A DNA stretch of 64,000 nucleotides from JANSWY01 sp965243755. Lineage in GTDB: Bacteria > Bacteroidota > Bacteroidia > Cytophagales > Cyclobacteriaceae. The stretch is taken from assembly GCA_965243755.1 (NCBI GenBank), contig CBDEVW010000006.1, positions 1,093,097-1,157,096 on the forward strand. The letters are read 5' to 3'. The notes beneath the pieces are model-generated. The model did no database searches, was not told the origin of the DNA, and was given only the letters and a program-made list of their open reading frames with translations. Shown one piece after another: positions 44,654 through 53,541 of the stretch. Positions within the stretch are counted from its first letter, which is position 1; each line of letters opens with the position of its first letter. The translations under genes were made by a program, and so were the position numbers.

Positions 44654-45846
44654 TGTTAAAGCAAACTGTTACATATTGTTTAATAATAATAACGGTAACA
44701 TTTACCGGATGCATTGAGCCTATTGATCCTAAATCAATAAAGTTTGATGATTTACTGGTAGTTGAAGCGTTGATAACGGATCAGCCTGGTCCACAAAATG
44801 TGATGTTGTCGCGAACACGGGAAGTGGGTGGTGAACAGACACCAAGAATGGAAGAGGGTGCCACGGTTTATATGGAGGATGATTCAGGAAGAAGAATAAA
44901 TTTTGATCAGACTTCCCCCGGTGTGTATACCACGTCATTTCCATTTGCAGTTTTTCCAGATGAAAATTGGAAGTTGTCAATCGAGACGGCAAATGGGAGA
45001 CAATACGAATCCAACTTTGAAACTGTTCTTAATTCTCCATCAATAGATGCTTTATATGGGGAATTTAGTCCACAACCAAGTAGTGAAAATCAATATGCCG
45101 GTCAATTTGATTTCTTCGTTGATGCCACAAACTTAGGCCAGTCAAAGTATCTTAGATGGACCTGGAACAGCACATTTGAATTATCCACTGCTACCCCTTC
45201 CAGGTGGTTGTGGACTGGAGGTAATACCTTTATAACAAGGGAAAGGGGTGGTGCAAATGACGATTTACAAGTGGAACAATGCTGGAACACAACACATTCT
45301 ACTCAAATTCTCCTTAGCGCCCTGATTACACCGGAGATCGGAATAACGAGATTGCCAATTACCTCATTCCATTCAGATGAACGTAAAATGCTGAATGGAT
45401 ACAGTATTGAAGTAAAACAATACGCCATCTCAGAAGCATCTTATAACTATTGGAATGAAATAAAGAAAATATCACAGGAACAGGGAGGTTTGACTACCAG
45501 GCAGGTCGGATCAATAAGGGGTAATATAAAATCTCTTGGCGATCCTGATGAATTAGTATTGGGGATATTTGAGGTTGTGACAGAAAAGAAAGTGAGAAGA
45601 TTCTTTACCCCTCATGATTTTGCAAGTGAGGGATACCGTAGAAGATTCAATCATTTTATAGAATGCTATGACATTGAGCCTGTACTGAGTGATGTCGATG
45701 AAATCGGGGAGACCATGGAAAGACTGGGTCCGGGATATGCCATCGCTTATTTTACTACTTCGCCACCTGCTGCATACTACTTACCAGTTAGATGCGCTGA
45801 ATGTACGACTTATGGGAGCAATATCAAACCAGATTTTTGGGAATGA
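44653..45846 (+). CDS. DUF4249-family lipoprotein
   Basis: A 397-residue lipoprotein; the lipobox FTGC precedes IEPIDPKSIKFDDLLVVEALITDQPGPQNVML, the standard DUF4249 opening (an Ig-like domain). The chain is beta-rich and ends with a CAECTTYGSNIKPDFW segment typical of the family. DUF4249 proteins are regularly encoded right after STN/CarboxypepD-type TonB receptors and probably act as their surface partners, which is inferred from gene order. ATG 44653 overlaps the receptor stop by one base; the gene itself overlaps the next start in ATGA. Confidence 0.9.
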   Translation: MLKQTVTYCLIIITVTFTGCIEPIDPKSIKFDDLLVVEALITDQPGPQNVMLSRTREVGGEQTPRMEEGATVYMEDDSGRRINFDQTSPGVYTTSFPFAVFPDENWKLSIETANGRQYESNFETVLNSPSIDALYGEFSPQPSSENQYAGQFDFFVDATNLGQSKYLRWTWNSTFELSTATPSRWLWTGGNTFITRERGGANDDLQVEQCWNTTHSTQILLSALITPEIGITRLPITSFHSDERKMLNGYSIEVKQYAISEASYNYWNEIKKISQEQGGLTTRQVGSIRGNIKSLGDPDELVLGIFEVVTEKKVRRFFTPHDFASEGYRRRFNHFIECYDIEPVLSDVDEIGETMERLGPGYAIAYFTTSPPAAYYLPVRCAECTTYGSNIKPDFWE

Positions 45847-47456
45847 ACAGGGGCCTGCTTTTCATCATAGCCATGACAATCATGTGTCTTGAGCTGAGTT
45901 CACAACCAATTGACAATGAGTCGATGCATGCTTTTCAGGAACGGATTGATTTAAGTACCGATCAGAACTTCTACCTTGCAGGAGATGACATGTATGTTCA
46001 TGTGGATTGCCTGATTGATCAATCGCCATCATTTATCAGCAAGGTGGTTTATTTACAACTGATAGATGAGAATGGACATACTGTTGCGAACAGGATGGTA
46101 GAATTGGAAAATGGGTGTAGTCTATTCCCGTTTCACCTGCCATCGGGCCTTGAATCTAATGATTACGTGTTGCTGGCTTTTACTAAGTGGATGAGGAATT
46201 TTTCACCGGAATTATTTGGCATAGTTCCAGTCAAAGTAGTCAATAGCTTTGCTAAACAATCTTTGAATTTATTGAATGCTAATGATCAAAAAATCCTTGA
46301 ACAGGAAGAGCATATTAACCACACGGTCATGCACCTGAGTCGACAATCTTATGGTGTGGGAGACACAATTGAAATTCAATTTGGACAAAGTCTGAATGAT
46401 GACCTAAGGTACGAGCTTCTGATCAGAAAGCGGCTGCCACAAACTGTTATAGAAAATACCGGTAATTGGAGGCTCAATGCCAAAAATGATGATCTACATC
46501 TTCCGGATTATTACGGTCTAAATTTAACGGGAAATACAGGAATTGAAAAGCAACAAACAGTGACATTGAATTTGAGCAATACTGGAACTGTGCTGTTCAC
46601 CGAAACGAGCAATAAAGGAGATTTTTCATTTACAATAGATGGGGCTTTTCAGGAGGATATTTTAATCATATCACAGGAACATGATGCCAAAGCCAGTATA
46701 ATGCTTCAGGAACCATGGATTGAACAGATAGAATTTCAGCGAACGTATGAACTATCAGTGGACACAAGTATCATTGAATTCATTAAGCAGAGGCACGTGG
46801 AATTGCAATTAGAGAATGCTTACTACAAGAATATAAGACGACAAACTGAGAATAAGGGGGCTGTATTTTCAAGACTTGACAGTAAAATTTACAACCTCGA
46901 AGAATATACCAGATTCCCGACCGTAGAAGACCATATAGTAGAATTTATCCCTGACCTTAAAGTAAGGAACTCTTCGCAACAGACCATGTTTGACATGCCT
47001 TTCGTATCGACGGTGTATGGCGTGGACAGTGTGCTATCAATGGTCAACTTTTTGCCACATCTCCCAAAAAAAATCCTGGAAATGGACCCAAATTACTTCC
47101 GGCAAATTGAGCTGTTTCTTCAGCCATTTACAATTAATGGGTTTGATTTTAAGGGAGCTGTAAACTTTACAACTTATCCCAGGTATAATGACACGGTGTT
47201 GAATCTTAAAAACCCGGATAAATTTAACAGGAAGCTCAATAAAGGCATGTCGGTGATTATGCGAGACAGTCTACCTTTCAATGTTCCATGGTTGGGGCAG
47301 GTACTATATTGGGATCCTCATTTCAACCCTTCTCATTCGTCAACTGTTTATTTTAAATCCAGTGATAGTCCCGGTGAGTATGAGGCTGTTTTATACTCAT
47401 ACAACGCGTTAGGTGTGAAATCAATCGCCGGCAGGAGTACCTTTTACATCAGATGA
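45843..47456 (+). CDS. Secreted protein with MG2-like N-terminal domain (macroglobulin/usher-like)
   Basis: A 537-residue protein starting at ATG 45843, whose ATGA overlaps the stop of the DUF4249 gene. After a signal peptide (to about LSSQP) the stretch ERIDLSTDQNFYLAGDDMYVHVDCLID matches the opening of macroglobulin MG2 domains (pattern Y..G....). The rest is beta-rich. Larger Bacteroidota relatives continue into a CarboxypepD/TonB-plug region that is missing here, so this is a short form. It is the last gene of a four-gene overlapping cassette and probably acts with the STN receptor and DUF4249 protein at the surface. Confidence 0.7.
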   Translation: MNRGLLFIIAMTIMCLELSSQPIDNESMHAFQERIDLSTDQNFYLAGDDMYVHVDCLIDQSPSFISKVVYLQLIDENGHTVANRMVELENGCSLFPFHLPSGLESNDYVLLAFTKWMRNFSPELFGIVPVKVVNSFAKQSLNLLNANDQKILEQEEHINHTVMHLSRQSYGVGDTIEIQFGQSLNDDLRYELLIRKRLPQTVIENTGNWRLNAKNDDLHLPDYYGLNLTGNTGIEKQQTVTLNLSNTGTVLFTETSNKGDFSFTIDGAFQEDILIISQEHDAKASIMLQEPWIEQIEFQRTYELSVDTSIIEFIKQRHVELQLENAYYKNIRRQTENKGAVFSRLDSKIYNLEEYTRFPTVEDHIVEFIPDLKVRNSSQQTMFDMPFVSTVYGVDSVLSMVNFLPHLPKKILEMDPNYFRQIELFLQPFTINGFDFKGAVNFTTYPRYNDTVLNLKNPDKFNRKLNKGMSVIMRDSLPFNVPWLGQVLYWDPHFNPSHSSTVYFKSSDSPGEYEAVLYSYNALGVKSIAGRSTFYIR

Positions 47457-47532
47457 TTTCTGGTTTATGTTGAATATTCAATATTAATCATTAAGTTAAA
47501 TCACCAATTATCATCATACTTTCCTTAATGAT

Positions 47533-48054
47533 ATGATCAGAGTCCTTACTTGCCTGTGGTCTTGTTTTGTCCTAATCCCTGGTTCGGCGCAGGATATTTC
47601 TGTGGATTCCATCATTATGGCAAACACAGCGGACACCTTAAATGCCAGTGCAAATGCAGATAGAATTCGGAAAACAGGATTGACCTATCGAAATACTGGA
47701 AAGTATACGGAATCAATTCAGATACTTGAATATGCCCGGGAGCTTTATGATGAGACCAATGATCAAGCTGGTGTAGCGAGATGCCTCAACAACCTGGCTT
47801 CTGTATACTGGAGAATGGGGGATAAGGAGAAGGCTTTTGATCATATTTTTAATAGTCTTAGAATCAACATAAGTATCGAAAATCAGCCAGGTTTGTTGAG
47901 AAATCATATCAACGTTGGAAGCTATTATAGCCGGGAGCACAAATATCATGAAGCAGACAGGCATTATCAGGAAGCGAGGAGATTGGCTCAGGAATTAAAA
48001 GATACATTGTCTTTAGCCATGATCTATGCGGCCCTGGGAAAATATATATTCTGA
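47533..48054 (+). pseudogene. 5' part of a TPR sensor histidine kinase (frame-shifted)
   Basis: This 173-codon frame has a signal peptide (to GSAQ) and about three tetratricopeptide repeats. It stops soon after SLAMIYAALG. Removing one A from the run AAAA at 48039-48042 joins it without a break to the +1 frame, giving AALG-NIYSEEKG, the expected next TPR helix. It and the following 48026-49363 frame are thus one gene of about 609 codons broken by a single base. Sequencing error, phase variation, programmed slippage or a real mutation are all possible. Confidence 0.8.
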
Positions 48055-49363
48055 AGAAAAAGGTAGTAACGATCTTTATGATAAAAATACGTCCTTGAGC
48101 AACTACACACAATCCATCACTTACTTTAGAAAAATGGATAACCTTTACGGTTTCTGCAGCACACTGCAGAGCATGGGAGTATTGTATGAAGATGAAGGTG
48201 AGCTCGATAGTGCTTTGTACTATTACAACCTAAGTCTGAATGGATGGAAAGAACTGGGCGATAGCTATGCTGTGGTAAATGTGCTGTTCAATTTGGGGAA
48301 TGTTGCTCAGAAAACGGGAAATTACGAAGAAGCACTTATAAAATATCAACAGGCCCTGGAGGGAGCGAGAAACCTGGGGGCACAAAATCAATTGCAAAGA
48401 ATCTATTATCAAATGGCCAATGTCAGGAGGTTGTTGGGACAGTATGAAAAATCAATCAATGATTTTTTGTTATATGACAGTTATAAGGACTCGGTGTATA
48501 ATGAAACCAGCGCAAAGCAAATTGCAGAATTGCAGACAAGATATGAAACGGAACGAAAGGATAGTGAATTAAAGCTCCGTCAGGCAAAAATAGATGTTAC
48601 AACTGCTGAAAGAGACACCCTGATGTACACGTTGCTGGTGGCGGTAATTCTCACGTTTGTGATAATTTTTATCTACAACCAAAGACAAAATATGCTGATA
48701 AAGCTACGTTTAAAGGAATCTCAGCTTCATGAGCAGGCCATTACCAGGATGATTCAGGATCAGGAGTTGAAGGCCATCCATGCCATGCTATCAGGGGAAG
48801 AGAAAGAAAGAAAAAGGATTGCTGAGGATTTGCATGACAGGGTTGGTAGTATGCTTTCTGCCGCTAAACTTCAGGTAGAAACCAACAATCATCACCTGGC
48901 AAAGCTATTGGATGAGACCGCTGAGGAAGTTAGACGGGTTTCACATAACCTGGAAACTAAAGTGCTAAACAGCTTTGGATTGGGGGCAGCTTTGAAAGAC
49001 CTGGCAGACAAAATTGGTAGTTCCAACCAGGTGACATTTGATCTTCACCTGTTGGATTTGGATGAACGACTGAATTACCAGGTGGAAATATATACCTATC
49101 GGATTGTCCAGGAATTGGTAAGTAATGCCCTCAGACATTCTAAAGCTACTGAAATAATCACTCAGGTGAATAGAATAGATCACCAGTTGCTGGTAATGGT
49201 TGAGGATAATGGTGTCGGATTTAGTACATTGAAGATGAGAGAGAGTCATTCAGGTATGGGACTGAAAAATATCAATTCCCGGGTAGGTGAACTGGAAGGC
49301 TCCTTGCATATCGATTCAGTTCCTGGAAAGGGAACCACAGTAACAGTAGAAATCCCGATTTGA
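48026..49363 (+). CDS. TPR/HisKA_3 sensor histidine kinase (3' part of the frame-shifted gene)
   Basis: The downstream frame carries the remaining TPRs, a transmembrane helix (TLLVAVILTFVIIFIY) and a coiled coil. The HisKA_3 phosphoacceptor lies in RKRIAEDLHDRVGSMLSAAK, and the ATPase domain shows VQELVSNALRHSKA, DNGVGF and GMGLKNINSRV. The ATG at 48026 lies inside the TPR region and lacks a signal, so it is not a natural start; the true gene begins at 47533 (see that entry). The kinase is NarL/LiaS-like and is followed after 10 bp by its response regulator. Confidence 0.88.
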   Translation: MRPWENIYSEEKGSNDLYDKNTSLSNYTQSITYFRKMDNLYGFCSTLQSMGVLYEDEGELDSALYYYNLSLNGWKELGDSYAVVNVLFNLGNVAQKTGNYEEALIKYQQALEGARNLGAQNQLQRIYYQMANVRRLLGQYEKSINDFLLYDSYKDSVYNETSAKQIAELQTRYETERKDSELKLRQAKIDVTTAERDTLMYTLLVAVILTFVIIFIYNQRQNMLIKLRLKESQLHEQAITRMIQDQELKAIHAMLSGEEKERKRIAEDLHDRVGSMLSAAKLQVETNNHHLAKLLDETAEEVRRVSHNLETKVLNSFGLGAALKDLADKIGSSNQVTFDLHLLDLDERLNYQVEIYTYRIVQELVSNALRHSKATEIITQVNRIDHQLLVMVEDNGVGFSTLKMRESHSGMGLKNINSRVGELEGSLHIDSVPGKGTTVTVEIPI

Positions 49364-49373
49364 ATTTTAAACT

Positions 49374-50012
49374 ATGCGCTACAATATTCTAATAGTCGAA
49401 GACCATTTGGTAGTTAAAGATGGACTGAAGGTAATTCTAGATGCCGAAGAACTGCTCAAAGTGGTAGGTGATCTTGATAACGGTAATGATGTAATCCCCT
49501 TTATGGAAAAAGAGCCTGTAGATCTTGTGCTGCTCGACATCAACCTTCCTGGTATTAACGGGATTGAAATTACAAAGTCCATCAAACAACAGTTTCCAGA
49601 GACCAAAGTGTTGGCACTCACATTTTACAACAAAGCAGCATTCATCAAGAAATCAATCGAAGCGGAGGTGGATGGCTATCTGTTAAAAAATTCCTCAAGA
49701 GAGGAAGTAATCACTGCCATATTCAAAGTGTTGAATGGAGAGACCTATTTCTCCAGGGAAGCTACAGATACCCTGATGAATAGCTTCAAAAGACAAAATA
49801 GGACCCACGTAGCAAAGCTGACCAAAAGGGAAGAGGAAGTGATGATCCTTTTGGCGAGAGCATATACGGTGAACGAAGTAGCAGACAAATTATTCATTAG
49901 CGCCCACACTGCCGAAACGCATCGCAAGAACATCATGGCCAAACTGCGCTTCAAGAATAAGGCAGAACTTACGCTATATGCAAAAGAGAATGGTTACCTG
50001 GACCTGCCATAA
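49374..50012 (+). CDS. NarL/FixJ-family response regulator
   Basis: A 212-residue two-domain regulator. The receiver domain at ~3-120 has the phosphorylation site Asp55 in VDLVLLDINLPG and the switch lysine in YLLKNSSREEV. The LuxR-type helix-turn-helix at ~148-205 shows LTKREEEVMILLARAYTVNE and ISAHTAETHRKNIMAKL. It is the partner of the kinase encoded 10 bp upstream. A bidirectional terminator follows its stop. Confidence 0.94.
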   Translation: MRYNILIVEDHLVVKDGLKVILDAEELLKVVGDLDNGNDVIPFMEKEPVDLVLLDINLPGINGIEITKSIKQQFPETKVLALTFYNKAAFIKKSIEAEVDGYLLKNSSREEVITAIFKVLNGETYFSREATDTLMNSFKRQNRTHVAKLTKREEEVMILLARAYTVNEVADKLFISAHTAETHRKNIMAKLRFKNKAELTLYAKENGYLDLP

Positions 50013-50013
50013 G

Positions 50014-50042
50014 AAAAAGTCCATGGTAACCACGGACTTTTT
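50014..50042. terminator. Bidirectional terminator between response regulator and OmpA-family gene
   Basis: AAAAAGTCCATGG, a three-base loop TAA, and CCACGGACTTTTT form a long stem with one A/C mismatch. The T tract on one side and A tract on the other suit termination from both convergent genes. Confidence 0.88.
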
Positions 50043-50064
50043 ACACCTAACTCGCAACTAATTG

Positions 50065-51177
50065 CTAAAAAACTTTGAATTCCGTTCTTCTATTGGTGGA
50101 ATGTTGTGCTTCTGAACAATTGGTTCCGTCACCGCAATTATTTAACAATTGCGTTTCACCATAGCCGATTGCAAGCAAGCGATCTTTATCAATTCCATTT
50201 GAAATTAAGTACTCAACTACAGATTTCGCTCTTTTTTCTGATAGCTTTTGGTTATTGTCTGCAGAGCCCCTGGCGTCTGTATGTGACCCAATTTCAACTA
50301 CGGAACTTGGATTGTTCTTCATGAAATCCAGCAGCTTTTTGTTGATCACTCTTTTAGCGTCAGTGGTTAACACAGCGCTTCCTACATTCCAATTAATAGG
50401 GATAACAGTACCCCTGTCAGGCATAGTACATGGAACTTCTCGCCAAACAGAAACCCCACCCTTTTTTACCAGTTTTTGCTTAGTAACAGAAGCGTATTCC
50501 GCAGGAATATTGATCACCTCAGTTGTTTCATCTTTTACCAAAACTTGTTTTTCTACTTCTTTCGTAATGGCAGGAATTACTTTTTCAATAACACGGGCTG
50601 GTTCAACCTCAACCTGACGTTCAACGATTTGATATTTCCCCTTTACGGTCTTTGAAGATGTTGTCTCATTCTTTTTAAGGCGCTTTACGGGTATATGCTT
50701 AGTGATTGCCGGGAATTCACGATAGTGCATAATTCTACAGTCATTCGGATCTATAGACTCACATTCCGGATCTTTTTCACCCATGATCCATTTACCATAT
50801 GATGCCTTAAGTTCAACTTCATCAAAATCATCAGTGAACTCTGAGGGAACTATGGAAAGTTTATTATAACCATCTTCCACAATCAAAGTATCCCTGACCG
50901 TCTTGTATTTGGCAGGGACATAGACATACTCCTTTGATGCCGGTTTTACAGTGATGGTTTCAGTTACTGTTTTGTACTCAGCAGGAATGACTTTCAGTTT
51001 TTTGTAGGCTGGTTTTGTCAATACACTTATCGATTTCTGAGTATATTCATCAGGTGTAATACATTTTGCATAGCATTTACCGCTTTCCGGGTTTTCCGGA
51101 AGACCATCCTGAGCAATGAGATTTAACCCTGCCAATAAGAGCAGAGCTGTGAGCAATATTTTAACTTGTAAATTCAT
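50065..51177 (-). CDS. OmpA-family protein with repeated N-terminal motif
   Basis: A 370-residue exported protein. After the signal peptide (to about IAQDG), ~230 residues contain roughly six imperfect 20-25-residue repeats of the type [VI]PAxYKTVxxxxxVK (VIPAEYKTVTETITVKPAS, VPAKYKTVRDTLIVEDG, IPAEYASVTKQKLVKKG). The C-terminal OmpA domain at ~250-370 binds peptidoglycan; its motif is IGSHTDARGSADNNQKLSEKRA (given in part). It probably anchors the outer membrane to the cell wall. It converges on the response regulator gene with a shared terminator between them. Confidence 0.9.
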   Translation of the reverse strand: MNLQVKILLTALLLLAGLNLIAQDGLPENPESGKCYAKCITPDEYTQKSISVLTKPAYKKLKVIPAEYKTVTETITVKPASKEYVYVPAKYKTVRDTLIVEDGYNKLSIVPSEFTDDFDEVELKASYGKWIMGEKDPECESIDPNDCRIMHYREFPAITKHIPVKRLKKNETTSSKTVKGKYQIVERQVEVEPARVIEKVIPAITKEVEKQVLVKDETTEVINIPAEYASVTKQKLVKKGGVSVWREVPCTMPDRGTVIPINWNVGSAVLTTDAKRVINKKLLDFMKNNPSSVVEIGSHTDARGSADNNQKLSEKRAKSVVEYLISNGIDKDRLLAIGYGETQLLNNCGDGTNCSEAQHSTNRRTEFKVF

Positions 51178-51573
51178 AATAGTAAGGTTTTAATAGTTTG
51201 CGAATTTTTGTAATTGCAATTCAATGTTAGGGGGATGAAACCGGTATGTAAAATCTAATCGATGACATTCAGGATTCACTAGGTGAGTTGATCAGTTGAC
51301 TCGTTAAGGATTTTTCTGTTTTATACTTTTTTTAAATTTCACCTCTTACAAAGATTTTCCATCATGGAAAGAGCAGAAGAAAATTGATGCAAAATTGAAG
51401 GGGTTTTGATTCATCGACCAACGACACAAAATCACCGATAATCAGCTTTGTCGATAGAATGGTGAGGTTCGTAGGCAAAATTGTGGTGTTCAGCTAAAAA
51501 GCACAAATACCATGGTCTGCGCAAATCCGTTCAAAATACTTTTGCCGAAACGGGAATCATTAATTTTTTTACA
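51178..51573. other. Divergent intergenic region, mostly featureless
   Basis: About 400 bases between the OmpA-family gene and the beta-helix gene. It must hold both promoters; only the -7 match at 51537 (separate entry) stands out. No coding potential was seen. Confidence 0.45.
51537..51544 (+). promoter_or_regulatory. -7 element (TAnnTTTG) before the T9SS cargo gene
   Basis: TACTTTTG fits the -7 consensus exactly and lies 29 bp before the chosen start codon at 51574, giving a leader of about 20 bases. No TTTG is found 20 bp further up. Confidence 0.45.
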
Positions 51574-53145
51574 ATGAACTATCGAACACTTCTACTTACG
51601 GTATTAACGGGCGTTTTATACCTGAATTCATCTGGCCAAACCTGCCCAACATCAGGGACCATCACTGCCGATTGCAGCTATACTGGCAACATGATCATTA
51701 ACGGATCCACCTTAAATGTTAACTCTGGAGTAACCGTAACGGTCACAGGAAATCTTATGGTCCAGGCAGATGGGACACTCAATGGTACTGGAGCTACGTT
51801 TAACATCTCGGGAGATCTCCAGGATGGGTGGGGGACCCTTAACACTGTTAATGGAGGTGCCTACAATATTGGCGGTAACTTCAGCTCAGGAAGTGGTGGA
51901 AGTTTCTCTTTGTCGGATGCTACACTTACATTCAGCCCTGGAGGGACCTATAGTTTTAATAATGGTGGAGATAATGTAATCAGCAATTGTACCATAACCG
52001 GGGTAACTTCCTGGTATACCAATATTGGAACGGCAAGTGGGTCGAACTATGGAGTAACGGTAACGAACTCAAATATTACTGTTGCTGATAGTGCTTCATG
52101 GCACAATGCCAACACAACAAATACTACAATAAACATAGGTGGCAATGTGGCACTCAGCTCAGGAACAAGCACTTTTACCAACAGCACCTTCAATGTAGGT
52201 ACCAATAATCCTGGTACTACGGGGGAGAATGCCCTGACCTTTAACGGCGGAGCGATTCTTGAACTTTACAATGATTCCCAAATGAATGTCAGAGGAGATG
52301 TGATCAACAACGACTGGTATGTGGACGATTCAGATGTGGTCATTACCGGAGACTTTAATAATGCTGGTGCAGAAATTCTTGAAGTAAGAAATAATGGAAC
52401 ATTTGTAGTTAATGGTGACTTCAATAACACTGAAGGAGGCAATGTCTCTGCAGATGATGGAGGGGTTGTTCAGGTAGATGGTGATTATGACAACACCAAT
52501 GGCAACACAGATGCCGATAATGGAGCCATTGTAGTAGGAGGAACTTTTTCTGGTGCTGAACCAACGGGAGATGCTTCGGGTTGTGATCCAAGTGCCAGTT
52601 GCTGTGGATCATGCGGCGCGCTTCCCGTAGCGCTAGTTTCTTTTGTTATTGAAGATAATAATGCTCATGCCGAATTAGGTTGGGAAACTGCCACCGAGAC
52701 TAACAATGATATTTTTATCATCGAAAAATCAGTAGATGGTAAAGATTTTCAAAAAGTAGCTGAAGTTAATGGATCTGGTAATTCATTCATTCCAATAAAG
52801 TATTCCTGGCTTGATACTAATGCAAATGATGTTGTGACATATTATAGATTATCTCAAATCGACTTTGACGGTACTACAGACATTCTCGGTATAGAAATCC
52901 ATGTCCCCATGGCTGACCTTAAGCGGGTTTCAATCTTCCCAAACCCTTTATGTGCCGGACAAAAGTTACAGATTGATGGTTTTGAACCATTGGATATTCA
53001 GATTTTAGATTTATCGGGAACAGTAATCAGACACTATAATGCTGATACTATAATTCAACTTTCTAATGATTTAGCCCCGGGAAACTACATTTTAGTGTTG
53101 GCAGGGGGGAGCATAAGACTGACCAAAATGTTGATCATACAGTAA
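51574..53145 (+). CDS. Secreted repeat-rich protein with T9SS type A sorting domain
   Basis: A 523-residue exported protein; ATG 51574 opens a good signal peptide (MNYRTLLLTVLTGVLYLNSS, then GQ). The next ~330 residues are Gly/Asn/Thr-rich strands with recurring INGSTLNVNSG, FNISGDLQD and VINNDWYVDDSDVVITGDF turns, suggesting a right-handed beta-helix. A Cys-rich linker (CDPSASCCGSCG) leads to an FnIII-like region (ELGWETATETNNDIFIIEKS). The C-terminal sorting domain (VSIFPNPLCAGQKLQIDG...KMLIIQ) directs T9SS secretion and surface attachment. It is possibly an adhesin or matrix protein. Confidence 0.85.
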   Translation: MNYRTLLLTVLTGVLYLNSSGQTCPTSGTITADCSYTGNMIINGSTLNVNSGVTVTVTGNLMVQADGTLNGTGATFNISGDLQDGWGTLNTVNGGAYNIGGNFSSGSGGSFSLSDATLTFSPGGTYSFNNGGDNVISNCTITGVTSWYTNIGTASGSNYGVTVTNSNITVADSASWHNANTTNTTINIGGNVALSSGTSTFTNSTFNVGTNNPGTTGENALTFNGGAILELYNDSQMNVRGDVINNDWYVDDSDVVITGDFNNAGAEILEVRNNGTFVVNGDFNNTEGGNVSADDGGVVQVDGDYDNTNGNTDADNGAIVVGGTFSGAEPTGDASGCDPSASCCGSCGALPVALVSFVIEDNNAHAELGWETATETNNDIFIIEKSVDGKDFQKVAEVNGSGNSFIPIKYSWLDTNANDVVTYYRLSQIDFDGTTDILGIEIHVPMADLKRVSIFPNPLCAGQKLQIDGFEPLDIQILDLSGTVIRHYNADTIIQLSNDLAPGNYILVLAGGSIRLTKMLIIQ

Positions 53146-53254
53146 CAAAATTCAATGCTCATCCCAGGTTACAGGGTATAATAAATACCGATTTTCAGGG
53201 AGGTTTTTGCTTGTCAGTTCTACGAACTTGAGCATCAAAATAACTCTGATAATT

Positions 53255-53512
53255 ATGAGAAAGATAGTAAAAAACAAATTCAAAGTACTGACCACCGGAG
53301 TATTGGCCATGATGCTTACAGCAATTATGCTATTTGGTTTCTCTGTACCGGAAGAAAAAGTTGTCGAAGACAATGACTATTGCTGCTGCGCTTACAAGTA
53401 TCAGCTCAGCAACCCATTAGCGCCAACTTATTATAGCTGGATGCAGGTAAAAACATGTAGAAAAACTTTTTCCGGGAGTTGCTCGGGAAAATCGAGACAG
53501 AATTGTAAATAA
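53255..53512 (+). CDS. Small secreted cysteine-rich protein
   Basis: An 85-residue protein; ATG 53255 starts MRKIVKNKFKVLTTGVLAMM, a long signal or membrane anchor (~10-32). The short mature part contains six cysteines, including a CCC triplet (DNDYCCCAYKYQ) and the tail CRKTFSGSCSGKSRQNC. This resembles the small Cys-rich leader-bearing peptides found in Bacteroidota, of unknown role. Disulfide-stabilised signalling or toxin-like functions are only possibilities. A terminator follows. Confidence 0.65.
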   Translation: MRKIVKNKFKVLTTGVLAMMLTAIMLFGFSVPEEKVVEDNDYCCCAYKYQLSNPLAPTYYSWMQVKTCRKTFSGSCSGKSRQNCK

Positions 53513-53517
53513 AGAAT

Positions 53518-53536
53518 GCCTGGTTTTGTGCCAGGC
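53518..53536. terminator. Terminator between the Cys-rich and SRPBCC genes
   Basis: GCCTGG, a seven-base loop (TTTTGTG) and CCAGGC form a short GC-rich stem followed by TTCT on the plus strand. It lies between two convergent genes. Confidence 0.6.
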
Positions 53537-53541
53537 TTCTA

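Noticed and set aside
47484..47512. TTGAATATTCAA palindrome after the MG2 gene as a terminator
   Set aside because: The stem is short and A/T only, with no T tract of useful length.
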